Shown: positions 20,400 through 33,274 of the stretch, one piece after another | How positions within the stretch are numbered: position 1 is the stretch's first letter | Layout of the letters: every line of letters starts with the position of its first letter | DNA from: Prosapia bicincta | Lineage: Eukaryota; Arthropoda; Insecta; Hemiptera; Cercopidae | Direction: 5' to 3' | Assembly: GCA_036971475.1 (NCBI GenBank) | Contig: JBAIZL010000001.1 | Location: 151,679,544-151,743,543 of the forward strand | Length of the DNA: 64,000 bases | Translations under genes and position numbers: made by a program | The notes under the pieces: generated by a model | Told to the model about the DNA's origin: nothing | Seen by the model: the letters and a program-made list of their open reading frames with translations, nothing else | The model's database searches: none

Positions 20400-21230
20400 T
20401 TTATAACTCTTGCTCTTTTTATGGAATTTCTACAATTTTCAAGACGACTTCTTCATGAAATACAGAGATTTCATAAACCAGAGTACAGTACTGTATATTG
20501 CAATAATTAAGGATCACAAGAACAATATGTAAGGGAAATGAATTTTGTATTCTTTAGTATACAGAAGGTTAGAAAAAAAATCTGTAGGTAGTTCATCTCT
20601 GGTCCCAATCTTTTTTTAAATAGGGCTATTGTTAAATAATTAAACAGCTGTGCATGAACTCACAATGTTGGGACTTTGTAGTAATACCACTAAAATTATG
20701 ACATAAATCATTGAAACATTATATAGTATATCATCTCCTATTTTCTTATCATGGTATTTGAATTGTCTTATTCAAAATATAATGTTGTAATTTTTTTAAT
20801 ATTTACAGCTAACAAAACTGAATATAATTATAAATCTTAAAAAATTGTTTTAAAAGGTGCAGCACAACAATATTAAAAAAAAGCTGTTAACTTGTATTAT
20901 TGATCTTATGACAAGGACAGATTTATGGATAGTCAGATTTCAGTCAACAGTCTAACTATTACCAAAATAAAACTGAGGATAACTGAGTTAACTGAGGATA
21001 TAGCTTGTCATTTAAACAACAATATAGTATTAATTTGTATATATACACTCGCAAGTCTTGATATTAATAATTTTTTTTCTCCAGATGAAAAATCAATCAA
21101 GGTTACCTCAAGTGTTATTTAAAATGAAATTTGCATAAATGAAATTAATCAAAATAAAATAAATGTTAAACTAATTTTAATTAGGTATCTAAAACTGGAG
21201 AAATTAAAATTTTACAAAATTTAAATAGAT
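20400..21230. other. Unassigned AT-rich stretch
   Basis: No recognisable gene, repeat end or RNA. The 65-codon open frame at 20925-21122 has no motif and ordinary AT-rich composition. Confidence 0.5.
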
Positions 21231-21239
21231 TCAGCGATG

Positions 21240-21700
21240 ATACGGTTGAAAGCCGTGGCATTGACCCTTAAAACCACCTTTAACTACCTCGACGGGTAAA
21301 ATGTACTTGACTGTGATGATACTTCCACAAAACTACTTCCACAAAACTACTTCCACTTCTTCCCTACAATTCGAACGAACAGATGACCTTCATGATCGGA
21401 CGGTATTCTTGATGTCCCTCAGCTTGTTACCATTTACATTTGCCATTATTCATTCAAAACAGGGAATATTGTAGTTTTAACATTTCATACAAAATCTGAT
21501 GCCATCACACGTTGTGTCGATGGCACCATACTTGTAGTTAATTTTGCACCTTCATCTGCTTTAGTGTTTCCAAATATTCCGCAGTGACCAGGCACCCAGA
21601 GAAATGGCACCTCGACACCTCGTAACTGGAGCCTGTTTATTGAGCACAAGATCAAAATACGGTTGATATATAAGTCAATAACCCTTTTCAAAATAATAGC
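21240..21700 (-). pseudogene. Non-LTR retrotransposon RNase H relic, second family
   Basis: Minus strand: RGVEVPFLWVPGHCGIFGNT followed by KADEGAKL (about 21520-21610) is the RNase H C-terminal motif W-V-P-G-H-x-G-I-x-G-N-x-x-A-D, with the His intact. Further on, in other frames, NKLRDIKNTVRS and CREEVEV (about 21340-21440) resemble the region after RNase H in this class. It differs from the copy at 199-970, so at least two non-LTR families are present. It abuts the left end of the mariner element. Confidence 0.75.
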
Positions 21701-21726
21701 GACGTTTTGACAGCTTGTTATATATG

Positions 21727-22590
21727 AGGTGTTTAACGTGAGCTCGTTAAATAATGAGATTGACGCTGCTGCGGATCAAGGAAGCATGCGTCAACCACCA
21801 TTGTTCAACTGCTGTTTTAGTGTGAACCTTTCTCTTTAGCAGGTAGTTAGTCTGTAAACAACACCATTTAGTCGAAGGCTTCATTCCCTTTATTGTTGTT
21901 TTTTGTTTTGCTGAATAAAATGGTTAGTGTAATAGTAAACCCACGAGTTATTGTGAAATTTCTCTTTAAACTTGGAAAAACTGCTACTGGAACTTTTAAT
22001 TATGGTCCGGGAACAAAACGCCAATCCATGCCCGGAAACAGCCCAACTTCACCGAGAGCCAAAAAAGCTCGAATGAGCAAGACAAAATTTGTTATTTCAA
22101 TATCATCAGGATGGTGTACCTTCACTGCATTCATGAAGGTCAAACAATTCATCTATATTACTACCTTGACATACTTTCTAAATTACATGATAAAGTAAGG
22201 AAAAAATGCCCGAAATATGGAAGGACAAATCAAGGATTCTCCACCAAGATAATGAGCCAGCTCATTCCGCGTTATCTGTCAAGATAACCTAGCCATGTAC
22301 AGCATCCCAGTGTTAGAGCATTCACGTTATTCACCAGATCTTGAATCATGTGACTTCTGTTTCCTAAGGTGAAATCTGCATTAAAGGGGAAAGATTGCAT
22401 CTGTGGAAGCTATATAAGAGAAAGCTGCATGTGTCTTGAAGGAGCAGTGGAGAATTCACATGGAGCGTTGTAGGACTATAGAAGGAGTGAATATTGAAGC
22501 TGATAATAACTAATTATGTATAAAATAAAAATAAAATATTTTACTATGTCAGTCTCGTTATTTAATAGCTACATCTTGGACATGTACAGG
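21727..22590 (+). mobile_element. Internally deleted mariner transposon
   Basis: Inverted termini are visible. The left one is AGCTCGTTAAATAATGAGAT (about 21751). The right one, on the reverse strand, is AGCTATTAAATAACGAGACT (ending about 22571). Between them are the first and last parts of a mariner transposase with a large deletion. Exact ends are uncertain by some 10-20 bp because the outermost bases and the TA duplication have decayed. Confidence 0.7.
21920..22505 (+). pseudogene. Deleted mariner transposase (SETMAR-type)
   Basis: The start at 21920 gives MVSVIVNPRVIVKFLFKLGK, the N-terminal HTH region that begins FCFKLGK in relatives. About ten codons later it jumps directly to YGPGTKRQSMPGNSPTSPRA, which follows the first catalytic Asp in intact proteins. 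About 150 residues, including most of the DNA-binding domain and the first Asp, are missing. Downstream, in shifted frames, come a DNEPAHSAL-type second-Asp region (about 22245), a CDFCFLR-like third-Asp region and the tail MERCRTIEGVNIEADN. It is a dead internal-deletion derivative. Confidence 0.8.
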
Positions 22591-22599
22591 TTTATGACT

Positions 22600-25480
22600 A
22601 TTTATAGATTTGATAGGTTACGAAAATTTACCATTACATGTCTCATGCCATATATTAAACGTTTTTTTTTTTATTAGGCCTGATTAAAATGGCAAACTAG
22701 CTTTTGAAATGTCACAGTTATTTTGAAAATAAATGTTATTGACTCATATATCAACCGTCTTTTATTAATAAAAATTTAGTCTTAAGCCCCAAGTTGAACA
22801 TGTGATGCTGAATTGCTTGCCTCTTTTCACTATAAAAAGTGTTTTGTCATGTCCATTTTGTGTCATATAAGTCAAAATATTTTACGAAAAAATATGCTCC
22901 TGTCATTGACTTACCATTTTCAACTTAGTCCATCATGTGACATGTAAAAGACGGAAGTTGGTTTAGAGATAATTAAAATAGACTCTTCCTAATAAATATT
23001 TAAAGGTTTAAATGAAGCTCATCCCATTTTCAAAGTATAAAATTGTAACAGGATAGCTCAATCTATTGAAATAAACAAATATACTAAACATTCACTATTA
23101 TTAAGATATCTTCGCAGGAAATTGAATTGGAAAATTAATACATTATAGCTTTGGCTGTATGAGAAGATACAATGAACTTGTATGCATAAGTTTCCAATAG
23201 CTTTTGTGAGAACCGATAATAATATTACAAATCCTTCTTTTTAAACACACTCTAAAGATATACAAGGTATATTCTATTACTCCTCAATGTCAGGTAGGTC
23301 ACTGTATAAAAGTGTGACTTGTAATAAATGATTGCTCCACTTAACCCTAGCTATATAGTTGGCTGTATTAAGTTTTCTCTAATTTTAAAATCCTTTTGAT
23401 AATATAAATTGTGAACCATTAGTGCATAGCCTTTAATATATAATATAGGGGATAAAGTCATTACTGTCAGAGTGGACTTTCACTACTTAATGATAATGTA
23501 AGTTGCATTTATAGGGATTTGTATACTTCCCCTACATTTGTAGCTTGTTATACTTCAAATGAATTTCCTTTTCCCTCCATCACACATATTAGAACTTACA
23601 ACACATGCTAGGTCTTACACTTAAACCTATTCAACCGAACCATTCTTTATAATTATTTGTATGTTAATTTTCCATTAGTATCCCTTCACATTATCATTAC
23701 CTTAATTTACCATTTTCATTTATGTTATTTTACTTCAATAAAACATTTCATCTCTTTTTATTTTCTGGTAACAAGATAAATGCTTAGCTATTTATTTTTT
23801 CCCAACATTATCCCATTAATCTAGAGACAACTCACTGCTGAATTTTCCACATAGGCACTGAATTTCTTTTATCAACTTGTGATCGTTTGTATCCTGTTTT
23901 GTAACATAAATGGTCACATTTACAAACTCATTAATTATAGCAAACATTTTCATTAAAGTCTAAATTGTTAGGTAGAAAATGGTTAAGAAATATGTAATAT
24001 ACAAATTTTAGAACAACTTAGCTGTAAGAAAATATTTAAAATAAATTTACAGGAAATGTTTAGATGAAGTGAATTGATATGGCGTGAAGGCTAGTAAACT
24101 AGCCGTTATTTTAATTTCCTTCATGGCACATCAAGCAAATTGAGACCTTTAATCTAGTATGCTCTCATCAGATTGATCTATTACATTCATGACCCTTCTG
24201 TTTCATATAACGGTTCTTCATTATTTGACAGTACACACATCATTTCCTCCAAGATTTTCTAAAATGAAACCAAATTTTGTGTAAGTTCTGTTTCAAACAA
24301 TAAGACTTTATATAAGTAGTGTAGTTCTTGAATTTTCATGAAGTGTTTTATGAATAAATTTTAAAATAATAATTTATATTAGTAAAAAAAATTTGTTTTC
24401 AATATTTCATAATTTGGTAACAAATATACATGGATTTTGACTCCTAGTAGGACATTCTTGACAAGTTATATTTTTTATACTCTTCTCAAGCACTATGGAC
24501 GGATTTTCAATTGAAGCTATTTTCAAAAGATGAGACTTGCAATTGCTTTTGCTAACTCAGCAATGAATATTCTTCTAGCAATTTTCATCTCACTGTTCTC
24601 CTTATTTATGATATGAATATTGATTTTGCCAAGTTCAATAATCCATTGAATATAGTCATCGGCCATCTCTGTTACTCCTTTTTTACTGAGTTTTCGTTCT
24701 CCATTCTATCAACTCCTTCCTTTGATAAATTGTAGAGTGAAATCACATGTGGTTTAAATGAATCTCCTGTTTCGTGATCAATTACATCGCCTGAATGTAA
24801 ATTTGATAGCATTATTAATTCCATTTTTTCTTTTTTTTAGGAACATATGAAACAAAAATTGTTTGATTAGGGTTGGCCCCAAAACCAAACGTACTGCTAA
24901 AAACTCACACAAAAGGTCACAAGGACAGCCCTAACTGAACAGTGGCGCAACACTTTACCCCCACCCCACATTGTTGCAGATCGCTTAGTCATGGGATTAA
25001 CACCAAAAGAAGGTGTCAGATAAGGTGAACGATACGTAGTGCAAAAGAATAAACAATTTCCTTTACATTAACTACTTTTGTTAGGGCTTCCCTAATGGTG
25101 CAACGGATCGGAAATTAAATGTGAGCTAAAGCAGTCTGTAATAAGGGTGAATGTGTAGCCTAGTTAACTGTGTTAACTCTGAGTCTCATATTTAATGTTT
25201 ACAAAAACAATTTTTAACTTCTTCGTTATGAATGCATAAAAATCCCAAATAATATTTCGTATCAAAAAATTGCTTCAAGATGTAAGGATGATATAGACTT
25301 GGGATTCTAAGCAACTTTTCTTCATCAAAGAAGTTTGGGGAAACTAATATAACCATGAGCTATAAAACTTTACTTTTAATGAAAAGCAGAAGTGTGGAAG
25401 AAATTTTATTCATCAATAAATATCAAAATTTATTCAGATAGACGAGAGGTGATTTAAAACTAAAAATTATAAAGGACTCA
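22600..25480. other. Long AT-rich stretch without recognisable features
   Basis: I found no open frame with a motif, no tandem array and no element end. It may be intron of a minus-strand host gene, given candidate exons on both sides. Confidence 0.5.
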
Positions 25481-25495
25481 ATATCATAAACATAC

Positions 25496-25666
25496 CTATT
25501 TAACCTTCTGTTATTCTATCATTGGTCTGTATCCAGTTCTGACTCTAGGTACTGCCAAATCTGAATGTCTACTAAACTCCTCCAACTCCAATTTTCCTTT
25601 AGTCTCTTCATGTAAAACTCTGTTTTCTAAAAGAATTATGGCACTGTCCAAACAAGAATTCTGAGA
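25496..25666 (-). other. Candidate minus-strand exon with stop codon
   Basis: The acceptor TTTTTCCAAAACAG (AG at 25667-25668) and the donor AATAG|GTATGT (GT at 25494-25495) define 171 nt. The frame after the acceptor reads SQNSCLDSAIILLENRVLHE, then ETKGKLELEEFSRHSDLAVP and RVRTGYRPMIE, and stops at 25511. A charged, helix-like peptide of this length in AT-rich DNA is suggestive. With the stop inside, it would be a C-terminal coding exon followed by an intron in the 3' UTR. No family recognised. Confidence 0.4.
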
Positions 25667-25959
25667 CTGTTTTGGAAAAATTAAAATGAACATTAACTTC
25701 ACTGGTGTCAATAAAAATGCCTCAACATACACACACAAACATCACACCACACATACACACAACCATTACATCAGAGACATTATTAGAGGTAAATTGTGTT
25801 CCATACAAATAGCTTCACCCCAGTGAACCTACCCTGTATCAATCTCTTATGTAATGGTATTTTATCAGAATCACACATAGATATTAACAACATATAGTAA
25901 CATTATTTACTCACAATTTATTTTCTGCATGACATTTCTTCACTGTCTGCTCAAATGAC

Positions 25960-26085
25960 AGATCTTCTTTTCTTCTTTTGATGTCATAAAAATCAACCAA
26001 AACAAGTTTATTGATTCATATTGAGAATCAGATCTTCTTTTCTTCTTTTGATGTCATAAAAACCAACTAAGAAAGTTTCCTGTTT
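25960..26085. repeat. Tandem duplication of about 69 bp
   Basis: The string CAGATCTTCTTTTCTTCTTT and the following GATGTCATAAAAA occur at about 25960 and again at about 26029. The remainder of each unit has diverged. Confidence 0.8.
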
Positions 26086-26383
26086 CATAATAAGGGAAAA
26101 ATTTTAAACTAAAATTGCTTAGAACTAAAAGAGCCCATTCGATGAAGTAGAAAATGCTGAATCTGTCAAAACTCTTCTATTATTGAAGATTTTGAAGAAA
26201 ACATTCATGCTTCTTATTGACTTAATATAAGACCTAAAAACCTGAAACAGATGCATAATAACACAAAACATCCTACACAAAAAATCCTAAAATAAGACAT
26301 CCTAACAATCCTAACAAAATGTCATAAAATGACAAAGGGACCGCGGTATCTAAATTCAACCCCCCAAAGTCTATAGAGCTTAC

Positions 26384-26417
26384 CTCAGATGTGACCTCTA
26401 CTAATGGAGGTATTTCT
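26384..26417 (-). other. Candidate minus-strand exon
   Basis: The donor TCTGAG|GTAAGC (GT at 26382-26383) is strong. An upstream ATGCTGCAG acceptor gives 34 nt reading EIPPLVEVTSE. The surrounding open frame extends upstream (26273-26497 overall), so the real exon may be longer. A further pyrimidine-tract acceptor (CTTTTTCTTTCAG) lies at about 26590. Confidence 0.35.
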
Positions 26418-27053
26418 CTGCAGCATCTTGATAGTGTAAAGTGTAACACTTGGCTATTTGTCAAGTGTGTGTATATGTTAGTGGTGCTAGACGTCACAGA
26501 AGTAACTTCTGCTTATTCTAGTGTGTGTGCGATGATAGCTCAGAGAAGATTATACCCACCCTTCTCTGAACTCTAAGAGTAGGTGGACTGAAAGAAAAAG
26601 AACAAGTTAAGTAAATAAAGCTTAAAAACTATCTTGATCCATTTCAAATACAACAAACCCAATAGATTTTAACTTGATCTAAAAAAATATTGTCAATGAA
26701 AAATTATACTGTATGATGTTTGTCAAAAGGTGATTAATATTTAGTCAAATTTATTGTTAAAAGGTCCTGCATTTAAATTCTTTAGTGGTATACTATATAT
26801 TTTCTCAAAAACTGAACAATAAACATATAATAATGAATACCTTTAGTCTAGTACATTAGATATGACATTGTAATCAAAGTTTTATCAAATAAAAAGTTTA
26901 GTTTTATAGTTTATAATAAATATTTTATATAATAGATTCGTATGTTCAACCAGAAATAATATGATATTTTGAAAAGTATTTTTGATTTGTGTAGATTTAT
27001 ATGGTTAAAAAATTACCTTTAGGTGTAATTGTAATTTAAACAGTATCTGCATT

Positions 27054-27263
27054 GTATTTTTATTTGTACTTTCTATCTTTACTGATTCTTTGAAATATAT
27101 AATTAGTGATGTATTTTATTTGTAAGCATTTTAAGTGAGCCGGTACAATAAAAACCATGTATTTTTATTTGTACTTTCTATCTTTACTGATTCTTTGAAA
27201 TATATAATTAGTGATGTATTTTATTTGTAAGCATTTTAAGTGAGCCGGTACAATAAAAACCAT
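27054..27263. repeat. Tandem duplication of 105 bp, nearly identical
   Basis: Two copies begin at 27054 and 27159 (GTATTTTTATTTGTACTTTC) and match almost base for base, ending with GAGCCGGTACAATAAAAACC. The near-identity points to a recent duplication. Confidence 0.95.
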
Positions 27264-27299
27264 ACAAAAAGAGACTAGGTAGAAAATATCCTTAGGCTG

Positions 27300-27931
27300 A
27301 ACCAAATACTTTAATTCCCTAACATTATTCTTATTTTTCGATGCACTTTATATTATAATAGTAACTCCTGGTACAAAACACATTATTTTGTTTCCCTGAC
27401 ACTACCTAATACAATAATTTTAATTTTCTAAACATACTCCAACACTATATGAGTGAATCCTGATGCAGAACCCACTTCTTTGTTTCCCTGACACTATCTA
27501 ATACAATAATTTTACTTTTTTAAACATACTCCAACATTATCGGAGTGAATCCTAAAGTACAACCCAGTTTTTTCTTTTCCTAACACTACCTAATACAATA
27601 TTATTACTTTTCCAAACATTCTCTAACATTATAGGAGTGAATCCTGGTGCAGAACTCACTTCTTTGTTTCCCTGACACTACCTAATACAATAATATTACT
27701 TTTCCAAACATATTCTAACATTATAGGAGTGAATCCTGGTGCAGAACCCACTTCTTTGTTTCCCTGACACTACCTAATACAATAATATTACTTTTCCAAA
27801 CATATTCTAACATTATAGGAGTGAATCCTAGTGCAGAACCCACTTCTTTGTGTCCCTGACACTACCTAATGCAATAATATTACTTTTCCAAACATACTCT
27901 AACATTATAGGAGTGAATCCTGATGCAGAAC
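27300..27931. repeat. Minisatellite of about 92 bp, left block
   Basis: Units contain GCAGAACCCACTTCTTTG, CCCTGACACTACCTAATACA, TTTTCCAAACATACTC and GGAGTGAATCC. GCAGAAC recurs at about 27465, 27650, 27741, 27832 and 27925. The leftmost units are more diverged. The last unit breaks off inside GCAGAACC and passes directly into the 57-bp array. Confidence 0.9.
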
Positions 27932-30440
27932 CGTTGATCCAGAATGCTGCTGCACAAGATGTTCCCAAGCTGAGTAGACTTGATCCTCCATTAGTTCAGA
28001 ATGCTGATGCTCCGTTGGTTCCGAATACTGCTGCACTAGATGATCCCAAGCTGAGTAGACTTGTTGCTCTGCTGGTTCAGAATCTGCTGCACTAGATGCT
28101 CCCGAGCTGAGTAGACTTCATGCTCTGTTAGTCCACAATGCTGCTGTGCTAGTTGCTCCCAAGCTGAGTAGACAATGTTTTGTTGGTCCAGAATGCTGCT
28201 GCACTAGAAGTTCTCAAGCTGAGTAGACTTGATGCTCTGCTGGTCCAGAATGTTGCTGCACTAGATGATCCTAAGCTGAGTAGACTTGATGCTCCGTTGG
28301 TCCATAATGCTGCTACACTAGATGATCCCAAGCTGAGTAGACTTGATGCTCCGTTGATCTAGAATGCTGCTTGCACTAGAAGTTCTCAAGCTGAGTAGAC
28401 CTGATGTACCGCTGGTCCACTGATGTTGCTGCATTAGTTGCTCCCAAGCTGAGTATACATGATGCTCCGTTAGTCAAGAATGCTGCTGCACCTGATGCTC
28501 CCAAGCTGAGTAGACCTGATGCTCCGTTGGTCCAGAATGCTGCTGCACTAGTTGCTTCCAAGCTGAGTAGACTTGATGCTCCATTAGTCCACAATGATAC
28601 TACACTAGATGCTCCCAAGCTGAGTAGACTTGATGCTCTGTTAGTTCACAATGCTGTTGCACTAGAAGTTCCCAAGCTGAGTAGACTTGATGCTCCGCTA
28701 GTCCACAATGCTGCTGCACTATATGCTCCCAAGCTGAGTAGGCTTAATGCTCCGCTGGTCCAGAATGCTGCTGCACTAGATGATCCCGAGCTGAGTAGAC
28801 TTGATTCTCCGTTGATCCAGAATGCTGCTGCACAAGATGTTCCCAAGCTGAGTAGACTTGATCCTCCATTAGTTCAGAATGCTGATGCTCCGTTGGTTCC
28901 GAATACTGCTGCACTAGATGATCCCAAGCTGAGTAGACAATGTTCTGTTGGTCCAGAATGGTGCTGCACTAGAAGTTCTCAAGCTGAGTAGACTTGATGC
29001 TCTGTTAGTCCACAATGCTGCTGCACTAGTTGCTCCCAAGCTGAGTAGACAATGTTCTGTTGGTCCAGAATGGTGCTGCACTAGAAGTTCTCAAGCTGAG
29101 TAGACTTGATGCTCTGCTGCTCCAGAATATTGCTGCACTAGATAATCCTAAGCTGAGTAGACTTGATGCTCCGTTGGTCCATAATGCTGCTACACTAGAC
29201 GATCCCAAGCTGAGTAGACTTGATCCTTCGTTGGTCCAGAATGCTGCTGCACTAGAAGTTCTCAAGCTGAGTAGACCTGATGTACCGCTGGTCCAGGACG
29301 TTGCTGCATTAGTTGCTCCCAAGCTGAGTATACATGATGCTCCGTTAGTCAAGAATGCTGCTGCACCTGATGCTCCCAAGCTGAGTAGACCTGATGCTCC
29401 GTTGGTCCAGAATGCTGCTGCACTAGTTGCTTCCAAGCTGAGTAGACTTGATGCTCCATTAGTCCACAATGATACTACACTAGATGCTCCCAAGCTGAGT
29501 AGACTTGATGCTCTGTTAGTTCACAATGCTGTTGCACTAGAAGTTCCCAAGCTGAGTAGACTTGATGCTCCGCTAGTCCACAATGCTGCTGCACTATATG
29601 CTCCCAAGCTGAGTAGGCTTAATGCTCCGCTGGTCCAGAATGCTGCTGCACTAGATGATCCCGAGCTGAGTAGACTTGATTCTCCGTTGATCCAGAATGC
29701 TGCTGCACAAGATGTTCCCAAGCTGAGTAGACTTGATCCTCCATTAGTTCAGAATGCTGATGCTCCGTTGGTTCCGAATACTGCTGCACTAGATGATCCC
29801 AAGCTGAGTAGACTTGTTGCTCTGCTGGTTCAGAATCTGCTGCACTAGATGCTCCCGAGCTGAGTAGACTTGATGCTCTGTTAGTCCACAATGCTGCTGC
29901 ACTAGTTGCTCCCAAGCTGAGTAGACAATGTTCTGTTGGTCCAGAATGGTGCTGCACTAGAAGTTCTCAAGCTGAGTAGACTTGATGCTCTGCTGCTCCA
30001 GAATATTGCTGCACTAGTTAATCCTAAGCTGAGTAGACTTGATGCTCCGTTGGTCCATAATGCTGCTACACTAGACGATCCCAAGCTGAGTAGACTTGAT
30101 CCTTCGTTGGTCCAGAATGCTGCTGCACTAGAAGTTCTCAAGCTGAGTAGACCTGATGTACCGCTGGTCCAGGATGTTGCTGTACTAGATGATCCCAGGC
30201 TGGGTAGACTTGATGTTACGTTGGTCCACAATGCTGCTGCACTAGATGATCCCAAGCTGAGTAGACTTGATGCTTCATTGGTCCAGATTGCTGATGCACC
30301 AGATGCTCCCAAGATGAGTAGACTTGATGCTCTGTTGGTTCAGAACGTTGCTGCATTAATGATCCCAACCTGAGTAGACTTGATGCTCCTTTGGTCCAGA
30401 TTGCTGATGCACTAGATGTTTCCAGACTGAATAGGCTTGC
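27932..30440. repeat. Minisatellite of 57-bp units, about 44 copies
   Basis: The consensus unit contains GATGCTCCGTTGGTCCAGAA, TGCTGCTGCACTAGATGATC and CCAAGCTGAGTAGACTT. Because 57 is a multiple of three, long open frames appear on both strands (for example 29060-29848 plus and 29026-29493 minus). The plus frame would encode 19-residue repeats such as DAPLVQNAAALDDPKLSRL. A higher-order repeat of about 875 bp is superimposed: bases near 27935, 28813 and 29688 are near-identical. The array is GC-richer than its surroundings. No splice or promoter signal supports translation. Confidence 0.95.
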
Positions 30441-30760
30441 TATTGCAATAACTTTTCTTAATGTACACTATTTATACTAGTAAATTATGGTTTTTAACAT
30501 AATATTTTCCCCCTCTAATTAGTCCTAATGTAATAATCTAGTTCTGTACACATTAAATAGTGTTGTGCTAATTAATACTAAGGCAAAATCAATAATTTTC
30601 TTTCCCTAAAACTACTTAGTAGATCAATTTTTGTTTTTTTGTTTTAATTGTATTCTAGTCTTATAATATTGAAATATGAAGCAGAACCAACTGTCTTCTT
30701 TCCTTAGTACTACCTCATGCAATATCATACATTTAATATCGTTTGTTTGACAAGATCTAA
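30441..30760. repeat. Diverged copies of the 92-bp minisatellite, right flank
   Basis: Fragments such as GAAGCAGAACCAACTGTCTTCTTTCC (split here: GAAGCAGAACC at about 30677, CTTAGTACTACCTCATGCAA at about 30702) match the left block, so the 57-bp array sits inside an older 92-bp array. Confidence 0.6.
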
Positions 30761-33230
30761 ATCAAACCATCTAAAACAAAAGTTACTAATTTTTTTTAGA
30801 AATGGTTCTTGATATTGTTCTAGTGTATTCTAGAACATTTTTTTATACACATATTTTATGTATGCATGTTTAATTACATAGTATTTTTATTTCTATAGTA
30901 TCAATAACTGCAAATATTTTTTTATTCTCGGATAAATTTAAAATTCTTTTAGTTTTATTCATTAGATGGGAAGTTAAAACTTCATTTTTTCAAAGAATAT
31001 TATATTTTTTGTGTCTGTTATACTTGAAAGATTATTTTTCTTAGTACTATAAACCATTTTACAAAAATCTATTTAGATTGTTGTTTATGAAATTTGATCT
31101 AGACTTACAACTAGAGTATATTCTAAACACATGCCAGCTGACCATTTGGGACTTTCTTATATCTGTACATTAATTTAGATCTTTTTACAAAAATTGATTC
31201 CTTGTCTTCTTATTTTTCATTACCTAATTCTACTGAAAAGTGTAATATTTTTAAGAAAAATTATTCTAATTTTAAGTCTATTTACTTATTTGATTCTTAA
31301 AATTAATTATTTTTATTTTATATTAAATTAAATATTTTCTTCATTTTTTATTTTTATTCAAATTTAATAAATTGTTTTAAAAAAGAGATAAAAATTTTGG
31401 AAAAAGCCATATCATGGAAAAAATGTATACATTGATTTCATTTAACTTTGGGTCAGTAAGGTATTGTAAAGATATAAATGAATATTATAAATTGAAACAA
31501 AATAAATATTTATAGTTAAACATTTATAGTTAAATTTTTTTTAAGTAAAGAAATAAATTACTGTTATATCTAATGAGTAAATTTGTTCTATTCCCATGAT
31601 TTTTCTTTGTTTTTCTATTTCATACTACTATCTCATTAGATAATTTTAATTATTTCAGTCTCACTTTTAGTATAAGTTGTTTATAAGTATATATTAATTT
31701 TTTAATGTTGTTTTAAAATTATTTAATAATTTGTATTTTTTAATGTTATTTCTTTTAATATAAGAATGACTAATCTGAGTCAAATACTGAAAGCAATTTA
31801 AGTATAAAACATAAATACTAGTGCTTGTTCTTGTAGAAGGTATATAGAATACAATAGGTTAAAACAATCCCTGACCTACTAAACTAAACCTAACAGATGA
31901 CTTATAAATGGACAAAAACTGAGGCACCCTACATGACAAATATAAAAGCATCCCAATACTGCCATGCTATACTGTACAACAAGAGCAATATTCAGGCTTG
32001 CTTTTAACCAAAGGCGAAAATCTCAAGAAATTATAACCTACAGACAAACAAAATCTACAAACATAAAAACCTCCCATGCTATAGAACAAGAGATTTATTA
32101 ATTTCTCTCCTTCTTTACCCTGAATACCACGTTTTTACCATAGTGTTAAAGTCATGACCCAGTCTGTCCAGTTAGTCTTCATGTTCAGTTTGGACCCAAA
32201 GTATTCCCAAAAAATGACCCAGAATTGCAAAATGTTTTAACCAATTATATTCTATAGTTATATCTTTCTACTGAACATTGCACAGTGTATAACACAATTT
32301 ACTTTTAGCATTGGACACACAACTTTAAGTCATCATATAATGACAAGTAAATTAAAAGTGAATACAAAAATGTATTGGTTAAAATTATAAATTTATGTAG
32401 CTTTGAATTAAAATTTTTAATTACTTCAATATTTGCTTAAACATTATAAAAAAAATAATAAGTTTAATTGATTTAACATTTGATTTTGAAATAGTATATG
32501 TTAGAAAGATTTGTTCATTAATTTTTTTTAATGCAATTAAAAAATTAATTTCTTGAAAGCTAGTATTTTTAAAATTTTACACAAATTATTTTATTATTTT
32601 ATTTGTATTATAGAATTGGTTATGAAAAATTAGACGGTATTCAACTTTAGTTTAAAATTAAGATGAGAAACAATTTCAAATCAATTTTAAATAAATTAGA
32701 GAAATGTAATGAAACAGAAAAAGGGATGATAATGGGATAAAGGAACCGATACCGTTTATAGATACTGTGTGTCAGCGGCGAACGGATCTGAAATTCTATT
32801 CCATTACATTTCAGGGAACTCCATCACATCTTTGCGTTACTGGGAATCAGAGACAGGAGTGGTAACTTAGAACTAACTAAATATTAACTGAAGGGTGGGC
32901 TTCTCCGGATCTGAAATTTAAAAAAAAATACCTGAAAATTTAAAAAAAATAGCTGAAAACATAAAGGTACCTGAAAGAGAAAGTACATATAGGCCAAATG
33001 AGGCCTGTGATAAAACCACCCTGCTCTCTGAAGTGTTTAAATTATTTAAGATGAAACCTTTTTGGCTTTAGCCATCTTTAAAAAAGGAGATAAAATGAAA
33101 CAAAGATAGTGATGGATACACTGGTAGGCTGACATGAGCACTACTTGCTAACATATACATAAATTCGCGAAACGCGAAATTATTTGTGTATCGAGTAAAG
33201 TTTTTATAACGGACTCGGGCTTAAACTAAC
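30761..33230. other. AT-rich stretch without recognisable features
   Basis: Very AT-rich. No supported open frame or repeat end. A run of A-rich homopolymers lies near 32920-32950. Confidence 0.5.
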
Positions 33231-33236
33231 ACTGAC

Positions 33237-33274
33237 CTGCTGTCTGCAAGCTCTGGGCTTCAGACTACAAAAAC
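33237..33274 (-). other. Candidate 38-nt microexon
   Basis: Minus strand: the acceptor TTTTCCTTTTGTTTCAG (AG at 33275-33276) and the donor GTCAGTG (GT at 33235-33236). An open frame reads CSLKPRACRQQ. It is GC-richer than its flanks. A second AG (TTTTTGTAG) inside would shorten it to 28 nt. Confidence 0.4.

Noticed and set aside
27932..30440. A host gene encoding 19-residue repeats
   Set aside because: Frames are open on both strands because the unit is 57 bp. There are no splice sites, no start context and no unique flanking coding sequence.
27300..30440. CRISPR-like array
   Set aside because: Units are contiguous minisatellite repeats without unique spacers, in a eukaryotic context.
33050..33090. 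Decayed hammerhead (GGCTAAAGCC hairpin after an AAAGAT box, minus strand)
   Set aside because: The core is TTAAAGA, GAAA has become AAAA, and no helix I pairing was found.
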